A stretch of 5,557 nucleotides of DNA from Deltaproteobacteria bacterium (lineage in GTDB: Bacteria; Desulfobacterota; Dissulfuribacteria; Dissulfuribacterales; UBA3076): NCBI GenBank assembly GCA_021159445.1, contig JAGGRV010000123.1, forward strand, positions 1 through 5,557, read 5' to 3'. The notes under the pieces are model-generated. The model had not been told where the DNA came from. It saw only the letters and a program-made list of their open reading frames with translations, and searched no databases. The position numbers and the translations under genes were made by a program. How positions within the stretch are numbered: the stretch's first letter is position 1; each line of letters begins with the position of its first letter. Shown here piece by piece: positions 1 to 4,191 of the stretch.

Positions 1-2
1 CA

Positions 3-215
3 ATCCGTTCTGTATTACGAAATGCCAGGAAAAAGAATGATGTGCAAACTTTGCGTTGGATCTTGGGGCGCTTTCTTGAAAGAGGAAGGGTAAAAGATGT
101 GGCGATGATTTTCAGGATTACTGAAGTCAGAGATAACCTCAATGCCCTCAGACTTTCCGAATACGCCAATAGGAAATGGCAACGATTATTGAGTGTTTAT
201 GGAAATTCCGGCTAA
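3..215 (+). CDS. C-terminal part of an unrecognised small protein, probable partner of the AbiEii-like gene
   Basis: An open frame enters from the left edge and ends with TAA at 213-215, giving about 70 residues. The visible part is basic and apparently helical (many Arg/Lys and Leu) and ends in RKWQRLLSVYGNSG. I do not recognise a domain. The ATG of the AbiEii-type nucleotidyltransferase frame (199) lies inside its 3' end, so the two were translationally coupled. In AbiE-like systems the gene immediately upstream of the nucleotidyltransferase usually encodes the antitoxin, so this could be that partner. That is inference from position only. The N-terminus is outside the window. Confidence 0.55.
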   Translation: MRSVLRNARKKNDVQTLRWILGRFLERGRVKDVAMIFRITEVRDNLNALRLSEYANRKWQRLLSVYGNSG

Positions 216-692
216 AGAAAACTCCAACTGTTATACTTCAAAAACCCAGCAACGTTTACTGTACGACCTTGCCGAGATACGGTTAATTGGCAACCATTTT
301 TTTTAACTGGTGGTACTGCTTTGTCTGTTTTTTATTTGTACCACCGAACATCTGAAGATTTAGATTTTTTTACTATTAATTATACTAAGTTAGTGAATGT
401 AAGTGATACTCTAAGGTGAATATATCATGACAAGTTGAGTTTAATACAGTCATCACCCATGTTTTTATCCTATTTGATCAACGGCGTTAAAGTGGATTTT
501 GTAATTGATCCGTTGTCAGAAACAAATGAACCATACGATTATACATTAAAAACCGGAAAAACGTTAAAACTCGATTTGATTGATAATATTGCTTCAAACA
601 AACTTGCCTCCATGATTATTCGTTTTGAAATCAAAGATATGGTTGACTTCTATTATATTTCCTGCCTTTTGTCCGGAAAGGCAGGAAGATAA
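199..692 (+). pseudogene. Decayed AbiEii/AbiGii-type nucleotidyltransferase (toxin) gene
   Basis: Joining two frames gives a recognisable AbiEii-family protein: QQRLLYDLAEIRLIGNHFF, then the hallmark FLTGGTALS and HRTSEDLDFF motifs (about 303-386), then INGVKVDFVIDPLS, and IASNKLAS followed by IKDMVDFYYIS. The family transfers nucleotides, and as the toxin of AbiE-type systems modifies tRNA. Three lesions are visible. A run of eight T at 297-304 puts the catalytic motif out of frame with the ATG at 199 (nine T would restore it) and gives an immediate TAA at 304-306. An in-frame TGA lies at 417-419, plausibly from CGA. The C-terminus stops early at 690-692, in a hairpin repeat, so the last part of a normal protein is missing. 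Start 199 overlaps the upstream gene by 17 bases. It is very unlikely to make an active enzyme unless the T run slips, and the TGA would still block it. Confidence 0.8.
659..687. repeat. Perfect inverted repeat ending the AbiEii pseudogene
   Basis: Arms TTCCTGCCTTT (659-669) and AAAGGCAGGAA (677-687) are perfect complements around a 7-base loop. The homology of the pseudogene to AbiEii stops here, so the hairpin marks where foreign repeat DNA replaced the 3' end. No T run follows on the plus strand, so I do not call it a terminator. Confidence 0.6.
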
Positions 693-696
693 AAAA

Positions 697-734
697 ATCC
701 TGCTAATCCTGCCTGCCCCGTAGCTCCGGCAGAT
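697..734. repeat. Nonamer tract plus shared repeat (short copy)
   Basis: Nine-base units of the ATCCTGCTA / ATCCTGCCT type run into GCCCCG and then TAGCTCCGGCAGAT (721-734). The same two blocks recur at 3250-3264 and 3308-3321, where 43 extra bases separate them. This marks a dispersed intergenic repeat present in a short and a long form. It is non-coding. Confidence 0.6.
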
Positions 735-738
735 GGTA

Positions 739-777
739 CCGGGGTCTAAAAGGCTTTTCATGAAAAAAGGCCCCGGA
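739..777. repeat. Stem-loop between the AbiEii remnant and relB
   Basis: CCGGGG (739-744) pairs with CCCCGG (772-777). Inside is a second palindrome, TTTTCATGAAAA (756-767). The structure sits directly upstream of the relB promoter and could shield it from read-through, but it has no clean T run on the plus strand. Its function is unknown. Confidence 0.45.
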
Positions 778-782
778 AATAT

Positions 783-813
783 TTGACAATATATCCCATT
801 TGGGATATATAAT
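783..813 (+). promoter_or_regulatory. Promoter of the relB-yafQ operon
   Basis: A perfect -35 box TTGACA is at 783-788. The -10 box is TATATA at 806-811 (17-base spacer), with the alternative TATAAT at 808-813 (19-base spacer). Transcription would start near 818-820, leaving a leader of about 22 bases that carries GGAG at 829-832, eight bases before the relB ATG. Confidence 0.75.
789..810. promoter_or_regulatory. Palindromic operator in the relB promoter
   Basis: ATATATCCCA (789-798) and TGGGATATAT (801-810) are perfect 10-base inverted arms around TT. The palindrome fills the spacer between the -35 and -10 boxes, so a bound protein would block RNA polymerase. RelB/DinJ antitoxins are known to autoregulate through their ribbon-helix-helix domain, so the likely binder is the antitoxin or antitoxin-toxin complex of this operon. 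Confidence 0.75.
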
Positions 814-840
814 ATTATATTTTTATTTGGAGATTTATCA

Positions 841-1080
841 ATGAAAACTCAAACTACCATAAGGGTTGATCAGGATAATTATACGCAAGCCAAAGTAATA
901 TTAAAATACCTAGGCTTATCATATTCACAAGCTGTTAACATATTTAACAGCATGATCGTTTTTAATAAAGGGCTTCCATTTGAAATAAAAATTCCAAATG
1001 ATGAAACACTTCAGGCAATGGAAGAGGCAAGAAAGTTAGACGGTGATTTTGTTACTCTGGATGAGTTCAAGAAGAAGTAA
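841..1080 (+). CDS. relB: RelB/DinJ family antitoxin
   Basis: This 79-residue protein has the RelB/DinJ layout. An N-terminal ribbon-helix-helix part (residues 3-50) includes the strand TTIRVDQD and a helix-turn-helix over YLGLSYSQAVNIFNSMIV. The typical GLPFEIKIPNDETLQAMEEA segment follows, then an acidic/basic tail ending in three lysines, which in the family wraps the toxin. It neutralises the YafQ-type toxin next to it and should repress the operon through the palindrome at 789-810. GGAG lies eight bases before the ATG. Its stop is four bases before the yafQ ATG, so the two genes are co-translated. It looks intact. It could equally be named dinJ, given the YafQ partner. Confidence 0.88.
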   Translation: MKTQTTIRVDQDNYTQAKVILKYLGLSYSQAVNIFNSMIVFNKGLPFEIKIPNDETLQAMEEARKLDGDFVTLDEFKKK

Positions 1081-1084
1081 CTTT

Positions 1085-1351
1085 ATGAAACTATTCAGAG
1101 CTAAAACTTTCAAAAAAGATTATCAGAGACTTAAAATATCTGATAATCAATATACTAAATATCTTAAATACTTATCTTTACTGTTAGAAGGTAAAGCACT
1201 ACCTTTTGAAGCAAAGGATCATAACCTGATTGGAAATTATTCAGGTTTTAAAGAATTTCATATTGGTGGAGATATACTGGTTGTATATTATGTTGAAGAT
1301 GACATTGTCAGGCTAACTAGAATCGGTACTCATTCTCAGATATTTAAATAG
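1085..1351 (+). CDS. yafQ: YafQ family toxin, RelE/ParE superfamily mRNA interferase
   Basis: From the ATG at 1085 the product is 88 residues, close to E. coli YafQ. The family cuts mRNA on translating ribosomes. The conserved C-terminal core is present: KDHNLIGNYSGFKEFH and then RIGTHSQIF. Catalytic or binding residues of E. coli YafQ map with a constant offset of four: H50 to H46, H63 to H59, D67 to D63, R83 to R79, H87 to H83 and F91 to F87; W68 is replaced by Ile64. All key catalytic side chains are therefore retained and the toxin is probably active. I reject the longer frame starting at 1043, because it lies inside relB and its extra residues do not resemble the family. There is no strong Shine-Dalgarno site; coupling to relB four bases upstream explains translation. 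Confidence 0.9.
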   Translation: MKLFRAKTFKKDYQRLKISDNQYTKYLKYLSLLLEGKALPFEAKDHNLIGNYSGFKEFHIGGDILVVYYVEDDIVRLTRIGTHSQIFK

Positions 1352-1366
1352 CTGTTGTATCCTATG

Positions 1367-1519
1367 TTGAGCGATTAGCTGTTAGCCATTAGTGTTTAGC
1401 TTTGAAAAATCAAGGCATTACGTTAATTAGAAATAACACCCAACGGGTGAAAGTTTGTAATAGCAAAACATCCTGTAATTATTAAACTAATAGCTAACAG
1501 CTAAAGGCTAATCGCTCAA
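1367..1519. repeat. 153-bp inverted-repeat element built of 7-base units
   Basis: The outer ends TTGAGCGATTAGC (1367-1379) and GCTAATCGCTCAA (1507-1519) are perfect 13-base inverted repeats. Each end continues inward as four 7-base units: GATTAGC TGTTAGC and so on at 1373-1400, and CTAATAG CTAACAG and so on at 1487-1514. The right end has one unit more before the matching TGTTAGC block. The middle (about 85 bases) shows no gene. I see no clear target duplication. It may be a small non-autonomous mobile element, or a pair of heptamer arrays that fold on each other. Confidence 0.55.
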
Positions 1520-1592
1520 TTTGGGTGTATAATAGTATAAGTTGGCAACCCCTATCACATTTCCCTGGGCGGGCTTGTTCATCCTGCCCAAC

Positions 1593-1663
1593 AAAAACCC
1601 CCGCCTCCATTTTCAGGAAGCGGGGTTTTGGTTTAAGGTTATTATTTGCCTTCAGCTTTCAGC
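1593..1663. repeat. Terminator-bearing dispersed repeat, copy 1
   Basis: This block is nearly identical to 4037-4106, and to 4937-5052 once an insertion there is removed: A run, GC-rich hairpin, GGTTTAAGGTTATTATTTGC, then TTCAGC units of seven bases (1650-1663). All three copies point the same way. Copy 1 differs by one extra C in the left arm. It lies in the gap between yafQ and the MNT pseudogene. Confidence 0.8.
1594..1629 (+). terminator. Rho-independent terminator-like hairpin, copy 1
   Basis: AAAACCCC(C)GC (1594-1604) pairs with GCGGGGTTTT (1620-1629), with a TCC/GGA inner stem and a small loop; the left arm has one bulged C. It has a T run after the GC stem on the plus strand and an A run before it, so it could work in both directions. 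It is 240 bases past yafQ. Confidence 0.65.
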
Positions 1664-1911
1664 TTTGCGGTTCAGGTTCATAACTTCATAATGTAACCAC
1701 GTCCTCCACGTTTTCCCCACGTTTTCAGGCTGTCCCGCCTTACGTTGGTAGCCGGTTTGACCTTACACTATATGTCGGTATACTATTTGATAATCGTTCA
1801 GGGGTCCACAGGTTCATGGTTCACCGAAAATCTGAAACGCTGATTCCTCTGATTTGGGGGCTTGGTGGGTTTTCTGTTGACTCTGAGCAGTTACAAAATA
1901 GTTTGCTCTGC
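1664..1911. other. Non-coding stretch before the MNT pseudogene
   Basis: I see no convincing gene here on either strand. CCACGT occurs three times within 26 bases (1697-1702, 1706-1711, 1717-1722). A 36-codon frame from the ATG at 1816 to 1926 overlaps the MNT start, but it resembles nothing I know. A TTGACT (1877-1882) lacks a properly spaced -10 box. Confidence 0.5.
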
Positions 1912-1976
1912 AGGGGCGTGTTATGAAATCAAATTTCTTAGATAGCATCGAATCAATTTGCCGTCGTTACCATATT

Positions 1977-1984
1977 GACGCCCT
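1977..1984. repeat. Left 8-bp target duplication
   Basis: GACGCCCT here is repeated at 2131-2138, directly outside the other end of the inserted element. Deleting one copy plus the element restores the nucleotidyltransferase reading frame, which makes this a true target-site duplication. Confidence 0.85.
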
Positions 1985-2130
1985 GTAATTATTCACTTTC
2001 CCCCCTGACAGCCAACAGCCTTTTTCAGGTTTCAAAGCATAATCCGTTGGGAATACGCATTTTGGTGCAATCTGCCCGCGGTTGAAACCCTGCAAAAGCC
2101 TATCGGCTGCCAGGGAGTGTGAACGGTTAC
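1985..2130. mobile_element. 146-bp non-autonomous element (MITE) with IS66-like ends
   Basis: The left end begins GTAATTATTCAC and the right end, read on the other strand, begins GTAACCGTTCAC. The match continues through CCC, TGACAGCC/TGGCAGCC, an AGCCTTTT/AGGCTTTT block and CAGG(G)TTTCA. The imperfect inverted arms are thus about 50 bases each (1985-2034 and 2083-2130) around a 48-base loop. IS66-family elements are known for terminal GTAA and 8-base target duplications, and both are seen here. There is no transposase frame, so movement would need an enzyme supplied by a full-length relative elsewhere. The insertion itself makes the stop: target CT plus GTAA reads CTG TAA. Confidence 0.85.
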
Positions 2131-2138
2131 GACGCCCT
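2131..2138. repeat. Right 8-bp target duplication
   Basis: This is the second copy of GACGCCCT and adjoins the right terminal inverted repeat. The bases further out (TTTATGTATTTGG) continue the nucleotidyltransferase coding sequence. Confidence 0.85.
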
Positions 2139-2407
2139 TTATGTATTTGGGAGCAGGGCAAAAGAACTGGCTAATTTCGCGAGCGGAAAAGGGGAAATGG
2201 CAAGCAAGAAAAATGTTGATGTGGATTTGGGGGTTCTTCCAGCCCAAAAGCACCATTTAAATGTCAAAGATAGAGTCAGGTTGATATCTGATTTAGAAGA
2301 CTTGCTAGGGGTTTGTAGGGTTGATCTGGTGATCATTTCGGAAGCATCGCCGTTTCTTGCTCTGGATGTAATAAGTGGTGAAGAGCTATATTCGGCAGAG
2401 TCTTTGC

Positions 2408-2435
2408 TTTCAGCTTTCAGCTTCCAGCCTTCAGC
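2408..2435. repeat. Heptamer tract (four units)
   Basis: TTTCAGC TTTCAGC TTCCAGC CTTCAGC are four contiguous 7-base units. They supply the last codons of the MNT pseudogene. The same unit type follows each terminator repeat, although here no terminator hairpin precedes it. The bases just after (ACGTCCCGCAATT, 2441-2453) recur at 4008-4020. Confidence 0.75.
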
Positions 2436-2509
2436 CTAAAACGTCCCGCAATTCTCAATACCCAAAACAATCCTTAACAAAATGTTATCACAAATGATAC
2501 ATAAAATCC

Positions 2510-2629
2510 ATGGGAAAGAAAAAATATCGGAATCATCTTTTTGTGGACTGCGTTGGAGATCATGCGCCACGACATGTTCATATATTCAAAGATAAGAAGT
2601 TGGTCGGAAAATGGGATATCGAAAATTAG
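2510..2629 (+). pseudogene. DUF4160-like fragment, first piece of a broken composite gene
   Basis: The frame runs from ATG 2510 to TAG 2627-2629, 39 residues. Its core, DHAPRHVHIFKDKKLVGKW, matches the DUF4160 signature (DHxPPHxHV followed by a strand), a small protein family often paired with DUF2442 proteins in TA-like loci. The next open frame continues in the same phase straight after the TAG (CAT ATG GGA), so the TAG looks like a nonsense change, perhaps from CAG, inside one gene. No Shine-Dalgarno site precedes the ATG. A weak TTAACA (2474-2479) and GATACA (2496-2501) pair and an imperfect palindrome over 2482-2502 could be its promoter and operator, but this is tentative. The biochemical role of DUF4160 is not established. 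Confidence 0.6.
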
Positions 2630-2632
2630 CAT

Positions 2633-2986
2633 ATGGGACATGTCATTACAATAACCGATCAAGATAACAGAAAACTTTTTACAAAGCAGATTCCTCCCGG
2701 TGCATATCCACGTGTTGTTGAGGCCGTGAACAAAACTCTTTTGGAACAAGACGAACATTTAAAAAAGGTTACATATGTAGAGGAGGCAAAGGCATTCAGC
2801 GTAGTTTTCAGCAACGGAAACAAATACCTGTTCCCCAGGAAATATCTAAAAGAGCAGGATGACGATTCAAAAATAGTAGGCGTGAGGATTGTATTATATG
2901 GCTTTGGATTCAATGTTAGACTTGCATCTGGAAAAAATGGAGGTTATGTCGGATTTAATACTCCATCACTGCGAACCCAACTATGA
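2633..2986 (+). pseudogene. Middle piece of the composite gene: linker plus DUF2442-like domain
   Basis: This frame is in the same phase as the DUF4160-like piece and begins at an ATG one codon after its TAG. The first 45 residues (to about LLEQDEHLKK) are not recognised and may be the rest of the DUF4160-like domain. Then KKVTYVEEAKAFSVVFSNG, KYLFPRKYL and FGFNVRLASGK look like DUF2442, a short beta-rich family often found beside DUF4160. After LASGK the frame turns to nonsense (NGGYVGFNTPSLRTQL). The proper continuation, DLILHHCEPNYEFYKK, lies one frame over, beyond an A6 run at 2932-2937. No ribosome-binding site precedes 2633, so independent translation is doubtful. Confidence 0.6.
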
Positions 2987-3236
2987 ATTTTACAAAAAAA
3001 GTCGGAAATATAAGGAAGTAAAACAACAATCACGGGAAAAAGGGAAGACGGCAGGTATGAAGGTTAAGGCAATGCGCATATCAAAAGGGATAACTCAGAC
3101 ACAACTTTCAGAAATGACAGGAATTCAAAGACCAAATCTATCAAGATTGGAGAATGGAAAAACAAACCCCAACATTGAAACTCTTTCCAAAATTGCAATA
3201 GCGCTTAACACAACTATAGCAGAATTTCTGGCATAG
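2937..3236 (+). pseudogene. 3' piece of the composite gene: end of DUF2442 plus XRE-type helix-turn-helix
   Basis: From ATG 2937 the frame reads MEVMSDLILHHCEPNYEFYKK, which completes the DUF2442-like domain cut off by the A6 frameshift. A charged linker follows, then a clear XRE/Cro-like helix-turn-helix: MRISKGITQTQLSEMTGI, RPNLSRLENGKTNPNIETL and KIAIALNTTIAEFLA. The helix-turn-helix would bind DNA and probably repress this operon. An internal ATG at 3057 (MKVKAMRISKG) could make a free 59-residue DNA-binding protein; a weak AGG lies just before it. So the regulator part may survive even though the fused protein is broken. In many TA-like loci the XRE domain is the antitoxin. Bases 2889-2936 of this frame are out-of-phase DUF2442 sequence and not real coding. 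Confidence 0.68.
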
Positions 3237-3241
3237 GTTTA

Positions 3242-3321
3242 TCCTGCCCATCCTGCCTGCCCCGCCTGTCCTGTTGAACCGGGTACCCTCCGGGTGTTCA
3301 ACCGGGATAGCTCCGGCAGAT
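3242..3321. repeat. Nonamer tract plus shared repeat (long copy)
   Basis: Nine-base units (ATCCTGCCC, ATCCTGCCT, GCCCCGCCT, GTCCTGTTG) begin the block. The ATCCTGCCTGCCCCG part (3250-3264) and TAGCTCCGGCAGAT (3308-3321) match 706-720 and 721-734, but here 43 bases (3265-3307) lie between them. Those bases contain inverted arms GTTGAAC (3273-3279) and GTTCAAC (3295-3301). The repeat ends exactly where the brnT promoter begins. Confidence 0.6.
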
Positions 3322-3349
3322 TGACTTTATACCGCAATTGCGGTATTAG
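3321..3349 (+). promoter_or_regulatory. Promoter of brnT-brnA, likely leaderless
   Basis: -35 TTGACT (3321-3326) and -10 TATTAG (3344-3349) are separated by 17 bases. Only six bases lie between the -10 box and the ATG at 3356, so the start of transcription falls at or next to the A of the ATG. No Shine-Dalgarno sequence precedes the ATG, which agrees with a leaderless message. Confidence 0.65.
3329..3346. promoter_or_regulatory. Palindromic operator in the brnT promoter
   Basis: ATACCGCAATTGCGGTAT is a perfect 18-base palindrome filling the -35/-10 spacer and touching the -10 box. BrnA-type antitoxins are known to autorepress brnTA, so the RHH antitoxin at 3624-3923, alone or with BrnT, is the likely ligand. 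Confidence 0.75.
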
Positions 3350-3355
3350 ATTCAT

Positions 3356-3643
3356 ATGGGTACACGTTACCGGTATCTCGAGTGGGATGAAGATAATATC
3401 TGGAAGAATGAAATAAAACATGGGGTTACGGCTGAAGAGATCGAGCAATGTTTCAATAACCCCCCATTTGTTATCTTTCCCCACAAGAAGATTCTTGATC
3501 GGCGTGTCTTATTGGGACGGAGCTTTGGCGGACGTCATCTTTTTGTTGTGTTTCAACACAAATCCGATGAAGTGGCTCGCCCAATTCATGCACGGGAGAT
3601 GAAGATGGATGAGAAGCGGACTTATGAAAAACAGACAAAATAG
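3356..3643 (+). CDS. brnT: BrnT family toxin (ribonuclease of the BrnT/BrnA module)
   Basis: The 95-residue product shows the BrnT layout: WDEDN (10-14), IKHGVTAEEIEQCF (20-33), then RRVLLGRSFGGRHLFVVFQ (49-67), RPIHAREM (75-82) and a basic C-terminal helix. BrnT has a RelE-like fold and cuts RNA to stop growth. The toxin gene comes first, the order usual for brnTA. Its 3' end overlaps the antitoxin gene. The ATG at 3356 is the only sensible start; it puts eight residues before the conserved WDE and coincides with the predicted transcription start. No lesion is visible, so the toxin is probably functional. Confidence 0.85.
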   Translation: MGTRYRYLEWDEDNIWKNEIKHGVTAEEIEQCFNNPPFVIFPHKKILDRRVLLGRSFGGRHLFVVFQHKSDEVARPIHAREMKMDEKRTYEKQTK

Positions 3644-3923
3644 CAAGAAACAAAAAACTGAGGAGCATTACGGTCTTAATGATTTTGATCTTAGAAAACC
3701 TGAAATTATAACAAAGTCTATGCAGGTTGTCCCTAAGTATGGAGGCAAGCTGAAGTTGTTAAAAACCTCAGTTTCTTTACCCCAGTCTATTATAGATGAC
3801 TTGCGCCGGCTGGCCCGTATAAGAGGAATGACTTCATATCAGAACCTGCTGCGGGAGCTTGTTTCGGAAAAGGTCTATGAGGAAAAGCGACGATTGCAGC
3901 TTTTTGATCAAAACCGAACTTAA
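3624..3923 (+). CDS. brnA: BrnA/CopG-type ribbon-helix-helix antitoxin
   Basis: From ATG 3624 the product is 99 residues. The N-terminal half (to about residue 45) is charged and probably the toxin-binding part. The C-terminal half holds a ribbon-helix-helix: the strand LKTSVSLPQSI, helix IDDLRRLARIRG, turn MTSYQ and helix NLLRELVSEKVYEE. It should neutralise BrnT and repress the operon at 3329-3346. It overlaps the brnT end by 20 bases, which ties the two translations together. An ATG at 3609 would add five residues; neither has a strong Shine-Dalgarno site (GAGAAG lies upstream of 3624). The name follows from the BrnT neighbour; by sequence alone a CopG-family antitoxin is the safe call. 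Confidence 0.8.
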   Translation: MKNRQNSKKQKTEEHYGLNDFDLRKPEIITKSMQVVPKYGGKLKLLKTSVSLPQSIIDDLRRLARIRGMTSYQNLLRELVSEKVYEEKRRLQLFDQNRT

Positions 3924-4036
3924 CTCCGCTTTGCTCTCGCTTCCGCTGGAGACAGGTTGTCTTTTCTGCCTTTCTTTCCCGCCTCGGCTGAAGCCTCTCA
4001 AAAATCCACGTCCCGCAATTTACTGCCCTGTCTAAT
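3924..4036. other. Short spacer downstream of brnA
   Basis: I see no gene. It contains ACGTCCCGCAATT (4008-4020), identical to 2441-2453, which points to a common origin of the DNA next to these repeats. Confidence 0.4.
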
Positions 4037-4150
4037 AAAAACCCCGCCTCCATTTTCAGGAAGCGGGGTTTTGGTTTAAGGTTATTATTTGCTTTCAGCT
4101 TTCAGCTTTTCGGCTTTGAATTTCCTTCCAGCCTACAGCCTACAGCCTAC
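4037..4150. repeat. Terminator-bearing dispersed repeat, copy 2
   Basis: It has the same order as the other copies: A run and hairpin, GGTTTAAGGTTATTATTTGC, TTTCAGC units (4093-4106), then CTTTGAATTTCCTTCCAGC and CTACAGC units (4126-4146). It is the closest to a full-length, uninterrupted form in this window. It lies between the convergent brnTA and mazEF modules. Confidence 0.8.
4038..4072. terminator. Bidirectional rho-independent terminator between brnTA and mazEF
   Basis: AAAACCCCGC (4038-4047) and GCGGGGTTTT (4063-4072) form a perfect 10-base stem with a further TCC/GGA pairing inside. T runs follow the GC stem on both strands. It is 115 bases past brnA and 120 bases past mazF on the other strand, so it can end both convergent transcripts. 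Confidence 0.8.
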
Positions 4151-4191
4151 TTCTCACAGCCTTGAGCTTCTTCAGCATCAAGCCCCCATCC

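Larger units (their letters stand above)
1923..2439 (+). pseudogene. MNT-type nucleotidyltransferase gene split by an inserted element and truncated
   Basis: The gene starts at ATG 1923 after AGGGG (1912-1916) and reads MKSNFLDSIESICRRYHIDAL. It then meets a TAA formed by the inserted element (1985-2130). Removing the element and one 8-base duplicate joins this to YVFGSRAKELANF, followed by the catalytic KNVDVDLGVL and then VCRVDLVIISEASP with a typical GEELY near the end. That is the minimal nucleotidyltransferase (MntA-like) fold, the partner of HepT in HepT/MntA modules, where it acts as an antitoxin that AMPylates the toxin. The C-terminus after GEELYSAES is replaced by residues encoded by a TTTCAGC heptamer tract (2408-2435). 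About 20 family residues therefore appear to be lost, and no HepT gene follows. A GTG at 2119 inside the element is in frame with the downstream part and could start a protein that keeps the GSRA and DVD motifs. Confidence 0.82.

Noticed and set aside
1043..1084. Longer start for yafQ
   Set aside because: The extra 14 residues lie in relB in another frame and do not match YafQ N-termini; ATG 1085 gives the normal family length.
1816..1926. 36-codon frame before the MNT gene
   Set aside because: It overlaps the MNT start and has no recognisable sequence; it is too short to support without homology.
1967..2336. Open frames on the minus strand across the MNT gene
   Set aside because: They are shadows of the nucleotidyltransferase frame and the inserted element. 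They have no family-like residues and no ribosome-binding site, while the plus frame has clear motifs.
2627..2629. TAG as a pyrrolysine codon
   Set aside because: There is no other sign of recoding, the gene has a second lesion downstream, and a CAG-to-TAG change is simpler.
2474..2913. Minus-strand frames opposite the DUF4160/DUF2442 region
   Set aside because: Composition is shadow-like, and the plus strand carries recognisable domain signatures in the same place.
2930..2940. Programmed -1 frameshift at the A6 run
   Set aside because: The needed shift is +1 (or -2), not -1, so the run does not fit a classical slippery heptamer; decay or sequencing error is more likely.
3239..3484. Minus-strand frame opposite the brnT start
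   Set aside because: Its C-terminus is translated nonamer repeat (GQAGQAGWAG) and it overlaps a convincing BrnT gene and promoter.
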